17,872 nt of DNA from Bacteroidales bacterium UBA6117 (GTDB lineage Bacteria > Bacteroidota > Bacteroidia > Bacteroidales > VadinHA17): NCBI GenBank assembly GCA_002428385.1, contig DIWB01000046.1:18142-36013 (forward strand), given 5' to 3'. The notes beneath the pieces were generated by a model. The model searched no databases. It saw only the letters and a list, made by a program, of their open reading frames with translations, and had not been told where the DNA came from. Below, in pieces: positions 6,557 through 13,031 of the stretch. Made by a program: the position numbers and the translations under genes. The first letter of the stretch is position 1. Every line of letters begins with the position of its first letter.

Positions 6557-7645
6557 ATGAAAACAAACGCTGCATTTTTCAAATCAATCCTGCTGATAAT
6601 TTTATCAGCCACCTCGCTGGGAGTATGGGCACAGCCAAGTACCACAGATCCTGATCATGCCTGCATTAACTCCACGGAAGAATACTGGGTAGTTGACACT
6701 CCCGGATCAACCTATAACTGGTTGCTGTCGGGAGGCGGTGCAATTACTCAGGGACAAGGGACCAGTGCCATCAGGATCAACTGGACGACTGTAGGAACCT
6801 TCAGTCTGTCAGTTACAGAGACACTGGCAAGCACCACTCTGTGTACCGGTGTTCCTGTCGTCCTTAATATTATTGTTGATCCGCTTCCGGTCCCCACAGC
6901 CACTGCCAACACTCCTTTCACAGGAGGTGACCTGAATCTGATCGGGGGACCTGATGGGATGGCAACCTATGCATGGACCGGACCAAACGGGTTCACTTCC
7001 GCAGTTCAGAATCCGGTTATCAACGGGGTTACAAATGCTGCTGCCGGAATTTACACGCTTACTGTGACCAATGCAGCCGGATGTTCGGCATCCACGACTG
7101 TCAATGTTACAATTAATACCGTGGATCTTCCTACAGCTGTTGCCAACACTCCTTGCGTCGGGGGCGATCTTAACCTGATCGGAGGGCCTTCAGGCATGGC
7201 AATCTATTCCTGGACAGGTCCCAACGGATTCACTTCTTCCGTTCAGAATCCGACGATCGCCGGGGTGACAGCGGCTGCTGCCGGAACATACACCCTGACA
7301 GTTACAAACTCAAGCGGAGGTACTGCATCAGTCAGTGTTGATGTAATAATCAATCCTTTACCTGCTCCGGTCATTACCGGTCCCAATCCGGTTTGCCAGA
7401 GTACCGATGCAAGCACTGAAATCTACAGTACGCCTGCAGACGCCGGAAGCACTTTCAACTGGACCGTTGTTGGCGGCACGCTCAGCGGCCAGGGCACGAA
7501 CCAGATTGCAGTACTGTGGACAACGCCGGGCGCCGGGTCGGTAAGCGTCGCTCAGACCGTAATAAGCACCGGCTGTACGGCAACTGCCACAATTGACATT
7601 ACAGTTCAGCCTGCTCCGGTAACAAGTGGAATATACCACAACTAA
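6557..7645 (+). CDS. Secreted PKD/Ig-repeat protein with IYHN C-terminus
   Basis: A 362-residue exported protein with a clear signal peptide (MKTNAAFFKSILLIILSATSLGVWA, cleavage near AQ 25-26). Its modules are symmetric. A PKD-like domain (about 30-107) has the pattern C-x(6)-YW-x(7)-STYNW. Two tandem 79-residue repeats follow (about 108-266), each with ANTP, GGDLNLIGGP, YxWTGPNGFTS, VQNP and AAAGxYTLTVTN. A second PKD-like domain (about 270-350) has STFNW. It then ends in QPAPVTSGIYHN-stop, almost the same ending as the preceding protein. No T9SS C-terminal domain is present. The outer PKD-like domain also resembles the N-terminus of the third gene (DHVC...STFTWW). The likely role is a cell-surface structural or adhesive component that works with its neighbours; the binding partner is unknown. 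Confidence 0.8.
   Translation: MKTNAAFFKSILLIILSATSLGVWAQPSTTDPDHACINSTEEYWVVDTPGSTYNWLLSGGGAITQGQGTSAIRINWTTVGTFSLSVTETLASTTLCTGVPVVLNIIVDPLPVPTATANTPFTGGDLNLIGGPDGMATYAWTGPNGFTSAVQNPVINGVTNAAAGIYTLTVTNAAGCSASTTVNVTINTVDLPTAVANTPCVGGDLNLIGGPSGMAIYSWTGPNGFTSSVQNPTIAGVTAAAAGTYTLTVTNSSGGTASVSVDVIINPLPAPVITGPNPVCQSTDASTEIYSTPADAGSTFNWTVVGGTLSGQGTNQIAVLWTTPGAGSVSVAQTVISTGCTATATIDITVQPAPVTSGIYHN
6878..7354 (+). repeat. Two tandem 79-residue Ig-like repeats within the gene
   Basis: The repeats start at residues about 108 and 187 of the 6557-7645 protein; the shared ANTP lies at 117-120 and 196-199. They are nearly identical in protein through GGDLNLIGGP and WTGPNGFTS but differ at many third codon positions. 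The duplication is therefore not recent, or is maintained by protein-level selection. Confidence 0.8.
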
Positions 7646-7689
7646 AGATGTGAGCAGCAGATTATTATATTGAGAATAACTATAAATTT

Positions 7690-7760
7690 CATCCTGGGGC
7701 TGGTGAAAAAGTGAGGCACACCTCCACCCCCCATCTTTTTCAACAGCCCCAATAAGGATG
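7690..7760. repeat. Long imperfect hairpin between surface genes 2 and 3 (MITE-like or attenuator)
   Basis: Left arm tggggctg-g-tgaaaaag (7695-7711) pairs with ctttttca-a-cagcccca (7735-7751), with one mismatch. The loop of about 23 nt carries a small gagg/cctc hairpin. After a 4-nt bulge, CATCC (7690-7694) and GGATG (7756-7760) add five more pairs. Ends of the form GGGGCTGTTGAAAAAG resemble terminal inverted repeats of some insertion sequences, from memory. It ends about 20 bp before the TTG start of the third gene. There is no T tract, so it is not a standard terminator. Confidence 0.6.
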
Positions 7761-7780
7761 ATTGTGAAAGGGAAAGCCTA

Positions 7781-8692
7781 TTGCGTAAAAGGCAGCTATA
7801 TATGATCGCCTTTGGCATAATGCAACTCATCAGCCTCGGGTCGGCCGGGCAGATGACAATGCCTGATCATGTTTGCATTGGACAGACCAGGAAATATTAT
7901 GTAATTCCCGGTCAGGATGCCGGCTCAACTTTTACATGGTGGATTGATGGCAATTTTGTACCGGGAATCAATACCAATGAATTTGTACATTCCTGGAATT
8001 ATCCGGGGACCTGGTTGCTTGAAGTTCAGGAAACGTCTGCAAATGGTTGTCCGGGACCGAAGCTTTCGGGACTTGTCTTTGTAAATCCCCCGCCTGAAAT
8101 TCAGGTAAGTGTATCTGATACCGTGATATGTGACGGGGAGAGTATAGCTTTTTCAGTTCAGGATCCATCCAGTCTGATTTGGGGGAATTGGATATATGAT
8201 CTTATTGTCGAGCCTGATGCAGGAATAACCGGTAATACCATAAGCAGTACATATACAAGTCCGGCAGATCTTAATGAAACCCTTTTTAATAATGACATAG
8301 CTTTGCACAAAGTGGTTTACATGTTCATGCCGGGCTTTTTAACTGACGAAGGAGTCAAAGTCTGTTCAGGCAGGGAAGTAAAAATCACGGTGTGGATATA
8401 TCCGGAATTCAGATGCAAAAAAGTGTTTCCGGAGATCCCGAATGCGTTTTCACCAAACGGAGACGGGATAAATGATGTATGGAACATTACCGGAAAAGAA
8501 TCTTTTCCTGATATTGAAGTAACGGTTTACAACCGGTGGGGTCAGGCAGTCTGGAAATCAGTCGTAGGTTATCCTGTGCCATGGGATGGGAGAAGTAAAG
8601 GGAAGGCGCTGCCGGTGGATTCGTACCATTACTATATAGTGTTACATAATGGGACGAGGGCGATAATCGGGAATGTAACGGTGGTGAGGTGA
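7781..8692 (+). CDS. Secreted PKD-like protein with gliding-motility / T9SS type-B C-terminal domain
   Basis: A 303-residue exported protein, carried to the surface by the type IX secretion system if the domain call is right. The signal peptide is MRKRQLYMIAFGIMQLISLGSAGQ. Starting at TTG gives a proper basic n-region, and no ATG in this frame gives a better one. A PKD-like domain (about 28-85; DHVC, STFTWW) matches the first domain of the preceding protein. An undetermined middle region follows (about 105-210). The type-B sorting domain covers about 219-303: IPNAFSPNGDGINDVWNI, VTVYNRWGQAVW, WDG, and ALPVDSYHYYI ending in VVR. It lies 135 bp after gene 2, behind a long hairpin, and may be cotranscribed with genes 1 and 2. 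It is the only one of the three with a sorting domain, so it may anchor the set. The stop codon lies inside an iterated GGTGAG repeat. Confidence 0.85.
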   Translation: MRKRQLYMIAFGIMQLISLGSAGQMTMPDHVCIGQTRKYYVIPGQDAGSTFTWWIDGNFVPGINTNEFVHSWNYPGTWLLEVQETSANGCPGPKLSGLVFVNPPPEIQVSVSDTVICDGESIAFSVQDPSSLIWGNWIYDLIVEPDAGITGNTISSTYTSPADLNETLFNNDIALHKVVYMFMPGFLTDEGVKVCSGREVKITVWIYPEFRCKKVFPEIPNAFSPNGDGINDVWNITGKESFPDIEVTVYNRWGQAVWKSVVGYPVPWDGRSKGKALPVDSYHYYIVLHNGTRAIIGNVTVVR

Positions 8693-8740
8693 GAGGCGTG
8701 AGGTGTGAGGCGTGAGGCTTGAGGCGTGAGCCATGAGGTG
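8682..8740 (+). repeat. Iterated GGCGTGAG-type word repeat overlapping the stop codon
   Basis: About six degenerate units of the form ggYgtgag run without interruption from the last codons of the 7781-8692 gene, through its TGA, into the spacer. Similar units begin at or near the stop codons of the genes at 10547-11893 and 16116-17510. The spacer from here to the next stop (8779) is otherwise featureless. Confidence 0.75.
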
Positions 8741-8778
8741 AAGCTGTCCTTTGCCCTTGGGACCCCTTATTGCCCTGT

Positions 8779-10095
8779 TCAGACAAACTTAAGTAATCTC
8801 TTTGTATGGTCCACCATGAATAATGGAATATTCAGGAGTCCGTTATCGAATTTAAGATTCCGAAGTGAAAATCGAATGCTGATTTCCGGATTGAATTCTT
8901 TACGGTAAAAAGCCAGACTCTTGCTTCTTACATTTTCATCCGACTTAACCTCAACAGGAATAATGTCGTTCTTGAATTGAATGAGAAAATCAACTTCTGC
9001 TCTGTTCCCTGATCTCCAGTAACGGGGCAGGCCCTCATACTGCGTAAGTAAGCCTGATAATATGAAATTCTCTGTCAGAGCACCCCTGAATTCCGTGAAC
9101 AGCCGGTTACCTTCGGTTATTGCCACAGGATTGAGTAATGATAAACGGCGAAGGACCCCGACGTCAGGAAGATAAACCTTAAAGGCAGTGAGGTCGTCAT
9201 ATGAAGCTAAGGGGATATGTGGCTTTGATGAACAATTTATACGCAGGACCAGACCAGCATTAACAAGCCATAATAAAGCATCTTCATATTCTCTTGCCCT
9301 GGCACCCGGCCTGACAGTCTGATAAAGAAATTTTTTGTTTTCCCTCGCAAGTTGAGATGGCAGTGAGTTCCAGATGTATGTTATTTTAGGAACGTCTTTA
9401 TTATCAACATGTTTTGAAAAATCAAGAAGATAAGAATTAATAACATTATGTAAAGCATCCTGAGTCGCTGATAGATCCATGTTTTCAAGCATTGTCACAA
9501 CCGCTTCCGGCATCCCTCCTGAAATAAAATACATTTTTAACTTTTCACATAATGGATTAAAAAAGATATCAGGGATGGGTTCTGCTTTATCAATCTGATT
9601 CAGATAGCTTGCAAGTTCCGGAGCCGCTTCATTCAGAAATTCTGAAAAGGTGAGAGGATGCATATCCATAAATTCAACTTTCCCAACCGGGAATGAAGCA
9701 CCACGGCTCAAAGCCACTCCAAGCAATGATCCGGCACTTGCAATCGAATATCCCGGCTCTTCCTCCTGAAAATATTTCAGGGAATTCAATGCATCATTGC
9801 ATTCCTGGATTTCATCAAAAATGATGAATGTCTTATGTGGCAGGATTGCTTTTCCATGAACAAGTGAAAGATTCTCGATTATCCTCTTCGGATCTTTTGT
9901 TGTGCTAAAGAATTGTCCTAATTCCTTTTGCTTGTCAAAATTAAAATAAGCAACGTCTGAAAAATATTTTCTGCCAAAATCCTTCAGCAGCCAGGTTTTA
10001 CCTACCTGCCTGATACCCTGGAGGATTAATGGCTTGCGGCCCGGTTTATCCTTCCACCTGACCAATTGCCCGGTTATGTCTCTTTTTATCTCCAT
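8779..10095 (-). CDS. AAA ATPase with C-terminal DUF4143 (paralogue A)
   Basis: A 438-residue cytoplasmic ATPase of the AAA_14 + DUF4143 family, common in Bacteroidota and archaea and of unknown function. Walker A is GIRQVGKT (27-34). Walker B is FIIFDE (90-95; D94, E95). A sensor-like ASAGSLLG lies at 119-125. A middle segment contains SGGMPEAV (192-199). The C-terminal DUF4143 has acidic residues laid out like a PD-(D/E)XK nuclease fold: E342, E367-V-D369 in NRAEVDF, and E382-V-K384 in VEVKS. Whether it cuts nucleic acid is unproven. It is transcribed divergently from a paralogue (10547-11893) across a 451-bp gap, and the two share the same domain order but differ throughout. Start ATG at 10095. 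A minus-strand TATTTTTG box (10156-10163) lies upstream, but no matching -33 box was found. Confidence 0.88.
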   Translation of the reverse strand: MEIKRDITGQLVRWKDKPGRKPLILQGIRQVGKTWLLKDFGRKYFSDVAYFNFDKQKELGQFFSTTKDPKRIIENLSLVHGKAILPHKTFIIFDEIQECNDALNSLKYFQEEEPGYSIASAGSLLGVALSRGASFPVGKVEFMDMHPLTFSEFLNEAAPELASYLNQIDKAEPIPDIFFNPLCEKLKMYFISGGMPEAVVTMLENMDLSATQDALHNVINSYLLDFSKHVDNKDVPKITYIWNSLPSQLARENKKFLYQTVRPGARAREYEDALLWLVNAGLVLRINCSSKPHIPLASYDDLTAFKVYLPDVGVLRRLSLLNPVAITEGNRLFTEFRGALTENFILSGLLTQYEGLPRYWRSGNRAEVDFLIQFKNDIIPVEVKSDENVRSKSLAFYRKEFNPEISIRFSLRNLKFDNGLLNIPLFMVDHTKRLLKFV

Positions 10096-10239
10096 TTATC
10101 ACCTTATTAATATGATTAACGTGATATAATTCACATAATTAATATTATTCGATGACAAAAATAAGAAATAATTATCAATCAGGGGTAAAAAATTATTATT
10201 CGTCCTTCGCTTGCAGATTTTTCCTTGAAGACAATCTTA

Positions 10240-10312
10240 AATCTCAAATCAAAAATCAAAAATCTCAAATCACAAATCTGACTTTGACAGAGCCGCGTGC
10301 CGTGTACCGTAA
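10240..10312 (+). repeat. CTCAAATCAAAAATC / tgacagagccgc word repeat, copy 1
   Basis: Iterated atctcaaatcaaaaatc units run into a unique tail and then into iterated gtgccgtgtaccg words. The 31 bp ending at 10296 are identical to those ending at 12113. Both copies have the same orientation and bracket the 10547-11893 gene. Confidence 0.85.
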
Positions 10313-10361
10313 GCCACTTTACACTAATGCGAATGACAGAACCCGGAATACGTTTCCAGAA

Positions 10362-10397
10362 TTGCAGAAATGGGATATCTTGCAGAAATGGGATATC
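10362..10397 (+). repeat. Perfect 18-bp tandem duplication (ttgcagaaatgggatatc x2)
   Basis: Two adjacent identical 18-mers. They lie about 30 bp upstream of the promoter candidate for the plus-strand ATPase gene. They could be a regulatory duplication or a simple replication slip. Confidence 0.9.
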
Positions 10398-10426
10398 ATG
10401 GAATTCATTGAAAAAACTATATTGCA

Positions 10427-10457
10427 TTGTATTTATTACAATTTATGCTTATTTTTG
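10427..10457 (+). promoter_or_regulatory. Candidate promoter for the plus-strand DUF4143 ATPase gene
   Basis: TTG (10427-10429), a 20-nt spacer, then TATTTTTG (10450-10457), a full match to the Bacteroidota -7 consensus TAnnTTTG. The leader to the ATG at 10547 would be about 80 nt. The surrounding AT richness makes chance matches more likely. Confidence 0.45.
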
Positions 10458-10546
10458 CACCGTATCTAATACATTTTAATATATTTATTGCATATTATTT
10501 GATACAATATCATTTGCTTATTGCCCTTGATATATAACATATAATT

Positions 10547-11893
10547 ATGATTTATCGCAGGAAATTATACCAGAATCTTCTCGAGTGGAAAAAAAGCAAT
10601 AATCGAAAACCTTTGGTCATAAGAGGAGCCAGACAAGTAGGAAAATCAACGCTCGTTCATGAATTTGGCAAGGAATTCAGGTATTTTATTGATCTGAATC
10701 TGGAAAAATCTCAGGACAAAAAGCTGTTTGTCAGACTGGACAATGCAGCTGACATAATTAACGCCATCTTTTTAAGTAAAGGGATTCCTCTTACTGATGA
10801 GCCAACTCTGATTTTCATAGATGAAATCCAGGAGTCACCCGAAGCGATAAAGATGCTAAGATATTTCTATGAAGAATTCCCTGACCTTTTTTTCATTGCA
10901 GCAGGGTCTTTGCTTGAATTTACTCTGAAAAAAGTGCCAGCCTTCCCCGTTGGCCGGGTTAAACAAATTGTCCTGCATCCTTTTGATTTTGAAGAGTTTT
11001 TGTCAGCCTTAAACAGGAAGGATCTGCTTGAAGAACTTGAAAATGTTCCGGTAAGAGACTATGCCCATGATACAATTCTGGATCTTTTCCACGATTATGC
11101 AATCATTGGTGGTATGCCTGAAGTAATTAAAAGGTACATGGAAGAGAAAACCATGATTAATCTGGGAGAAATCTATGACGGTCTTTGGCAAAGCTATCGG
11201 GATGATGTTGAAAAATATGCTTCAAATTCAACCGAAAGGAAAATCATAAGACATATCATCGATACTGCTCCCTTTGAAAAGGATAGAATTACTCTGGCAG
11301 GATTCGGGAACTCAAATTACAGATCACGCGAAGTTGGAGAGGCATTAAGATCGATTGACATGGCCAGGATTATTCAGATAATTTATCCATCAACTTCTTT
11401 GGAACCTCCGGCTACCCGTAACCTGACCAGGAAGCCAAGACTTCAGCTGGTTGATACAGGCTTGCTGAATTATTCGATAGGTCATCAGGCTGAAATGATT
11501 GGGCTAGAAGATCTTAATGGTTTTTACCGGGGGAAAATAATTCAGCATCTTGTAACACAACAACTCCAGGCTCAAAATCACTCACCTCTTTATAAACCAG
11601 TTTTCTGGGTAAGGGAAAAAGCAAACAGCAATTCAGAAGTTGATCTTTTATTTCAATATAAGAAATTTCTGGTACCAATAGAAATTAAATCGGGAAGCCA
11701 TGGGACTTTGAGATCACTGCATCAGTTCATTGAACAGACAAATCATAAATATGGAGTGAGGTTGCTGGCGAACAAATTTTCTGTTGAATCAGTTAAAACT
11801 CCCAATGGTACACCCTTTTTATTAATGAATCTGCCCTATTATGCCGCTTCACAAATTCCTCAATATGTTGAATGGTTCATTACACACTATTAA
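10547..11893 (+). CDS. AAA ATPase with C-terminal DUF4143 (paralogue B)
   Basis: A 448-residue protein of the same AAA_14 + DUF4143 family as the divergent neighbour. Walker A is GARQVGKS (27-34). Walker B is LIFIDE (88-93; D92, E93). The sensor-like AAGSLLEF lies at 118-125. IIGGMPEV spans 186-193. The C-terminal acidic set is E364-V-D366 and E379-I-K381 in PIEIKS, again in nuclease-like order. It conserves all core motifs, so both copies look functional rather than one being a relic. The gene is bracketed by direct copies of a word repeat (10240-10312 and 12063-12140), which could reflect its insertion as a unit. The start ATG at 10547 fits the family's N-terminus (YRRKLYQNLLEWKK). Function unknown. 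Confidence 0.88.
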   Translation: MIYRRKLYQNLLEWKKSNNRKPLVIRGARQVGKSTLVHEFGKEFRYFIDLNLEKSQDKKLFVRLDNAADIINAIFLSKGIPLTDEPTLIFIDEIQESPEAIKMLRYFYEEFPDLFFIAAGSLLEFTLKKVPAFPVGRVKQIVLHPFDFEEFLSALNRKDLLEELENVPVRDYAHDTILDLFHDYAIIGGMPEVIKRYMEEKTMINLGEIYDGLWQSYRDDVEKYASNSTERKIIRHIIDTAPFEKDRITLAGFGNSNYRSREVGEALRSIDMARIIQIIYPSTSLEPPATRNLTRKPRLQLVDTGLLNYSIGHQAEMIGLEDLNGFYRGKIIQHLVTQQLQAQNHSPLYKPVFWVREKANSNSEVDLLFQYKKFLVPIEIKSGSHGTLRSLHQFIEQTNHKYGVRLLANKFSVESVKTPNGTPFLLMNLPYYAASQIPQYVEWFITHY

Positions 11894-11926
11894 ACGGTAT
11901 CAAGGAGTGAAGGGGTGAGGCGTGAG

Positions 11927-12043
11927 GTCGTGCGGTCGTGCAGGTGGTCCCAGATCGTTTCGGATCGTAGCGGAGATCCTGACCGTTAGCGTCAGGGCAG
12001 GTCCCTTTTCCGTGAAAATAGCTGACTGCTAACAGCTGATTGC
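11927..12043 (+). repeat. Dispersed repeat, copy C (diverged, with internal insertion)
   Basis: It begins gtcgtgcggtcgtg as in copies A and B, has about 14 extra bases, then realigns from cggatcgtagcggagatcctg through gcgtcagggcaggtc and, more loosely, to gattgcc. The hairpin CCTGAC/GTCAGG is fully paired here. Confidence 0.8.
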
Positions 12044-12062
12044 CAAGCATCAACCCGGGTTT

Positions 12063-12140
12063 GAATCTCAAATCAAAAATCACAAATCACAAATCTGACT
12101 TTGACAGAGCCGCATACCGCGTGCCGCATGCCTCATGCCG
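12063..12140 (+). repeat. CTCAAATCAAAAATC / tgacagagccgc word repeat, copy 2
   Basis: Same arrangement as 10240-10312: iterated caaatca units, an identical 31-bp core (12083-12113), then a longer run of taccgcgtgccgcatgcctc words. Confidence 0.85.
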
Positions 12141-12225
12141 TTTCATTTCCCTGAAATTGCATACTCAATCCTAAGTGAATCCAGAAATTGCAGGATACTT
12201 TGAACATGAATTCCAAGACCAACAT

Positions 12226-12621
12226 TCAGAAAGATGCATGCACAAGCACATTATTATCATACTTATATTTGCTTACCATGTAAACTACCGAGGAATCATT
12301 CTCAACCTGGTATTCCCATTCTCCGTTTGCATTCGGAACGGAATACAACCTCTTTAGGTAAATCCTCTCCCCGGGAGTGAATTTGCATTCCTTCCCGAAA
12401 GCTGAAAGCTTGCCGAAAGTACTGAACTGGGTGGTCCTGATCCATATCAGATGAGCATTTGCACAGTAATCCGGCCCGGTGTGTGAATAATCGACGAAGT
12501 TGCCAATATACCTCCTCGTCAACGATACCTCATTATTATCTATAAGGTGAGAATGCGTTTTCAACTGCGTCGAACATGAGACGATCAGACAAAAAACCGG
12601 GAGAAGCATAAATTTTTTCAT
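12226..12621 (-). CDS. Small putative lipoprotein, function unknown
   Basis: 131 residues. The N-terminus MKKFMLLPVFCLIVSCS has a basic start, a hydrophobic core and a lipobox ending at C16, so it is probably lipidated and held in the outer or inner membrane. The mature part has YSHTGPDYC, a central FGKECKFTPGERIYLKRLY segment and a C-terminal WEYQVENDSSVVYMVSKYKY, which suggests a small beta-rich domain. I do not recognise the family. It stands alone between repeat DNA and a 410-bp gap, on the same strand as the downstream GH2 locus but separated from it by a terminator. Confidence 0.72.
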   Translation of the reverse strand: MKKFMLLPVFCLIVSCSTQLKTHSHLIDNNEVSLTRRYIGNFVDYSHTGPDYCANAHLIWIRTTQFSTFGKLSAFGKECKFTPGERIYLKRLYSVPNANGEWEYQVENDSSVVYMVSKYKYDNNVLVHASF

Positions 12622-13031
12622 TTGCGGTCGTCTTTATTAGGTTTGGAATTATTAACCTGACTTTAACCAACACTGGTTCGCAGACAGTAAATAATTCAAT
12701 GTGATGTTACCGCTTTAAATCTTGTTTGTCAATACATTACAAGATCGCAAGATGACATCTGGATACCAGTTTTGTCATCGCTTATCAATAATATCCGGCC
12801 GGTCATCCCAAAAAACAAACCGGTGGCTTTGAATCAAAGCCCGCCGGTCAAAAAGCGATCCAGATTTATGAGTGATTAGAGATGAACAAGGGAACAAACC
12901 CATTATTTATATTGATTATTAGCACCTTACTCTAAATAAGTCTGCTCTTTCAGCAATAATAGGGTTTTGACAAGTCGCTGATGTTATTTGATGAAAATAA
13001 TGCCATCTGGCCGATAATCAGTGCCTTTCTG
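12622..13031. other. Intergenic region between the lipoprotein gene and the GH2 gene
   Basis: No gene is seen. It holds a small inverted repeat AACCA-acac-TGGTT near 12665 in the lipoprotein upstream region, a 7-bp inverted repeat ATCTTGT/ACAAGAT (about 12719-12745), and the minus-strand terminator at 12810-12848. The 180 bp between that terminator and the GH2 stop show nothing else. Confidence 0.55.
12810..12848 (-). terminator. Rho-independent terminator for the minus-strand GH2 gene
   Basis: On the minus strand accggcgggctttg-att-caaagccaccggt folds into a 13-bp stem (one wobble, one bulge) at 12848-12819. It is followed directly by ttgttttttggg. It is about 180 nt past the GH2 stop, so it gives that mRNA a long 3' tail. 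Confidence 0.75.

Larger units (their letters stand above)
10096..10546. other. Divergent control region between the two DUF4143 ATPase genes
   Basis: No gene. The AT-rich part next to the minus-strand gene (10100-10150) holds an imperfect inverted repeat around gtgatataattcac (10120-10133). The word repeat at 10240-10312 comes next, then a perfect 18-bp tandem duplication (10362-10397), then a very AT-rich stretch with the plus-strand promoter candidate. Open frames of 82-105 codons in this gap are made of the repeats and are not called. Confidence 0.6.
11894..12225. other. Repeat-filled spacer after the plus-strand ATPase gene
   Basis: No gene. It starts with ggagtgaaggggtgaggcgtgagg words directly after the stop codon, runs into repeat copy C (11927-12043, ending in agctgactgctaacagctgattgcc words), and then into the second CTCAAATC repeat (12063-12140). 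From 12141 to 12225 nothing is recognised. Confidence 0.6.

Noticed and set aside
7758..7805. ATG at 7758 as start of the third surface protein
   Set aside because: It is in a different frame and stops after 15 codons. Using it would need a frameshift, and the TTG at 7781 gives a good signal peptide.
8682..8740. CRISPR-like array
   Set aside because: Units are short, degenerate and contiguous, with no spacers and no cas genes nearby.
8487..8786. 99-codon minus-strand frame at the end of the third surface gene
   Set aside because: It is antisense to the type-B sorting domain and to the GGCGTGAG repeat, which explains its PHGSRLKPHASHL-like sequence.
10152..10479. Overlapping open frames of 60-105 codons between the two ATPase genes
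   Set aside because: They are made of the CTCAAATC word repeat and the 18-bp tandem duplication, lie in the divergent promoter region, and have no recognisable protein features.
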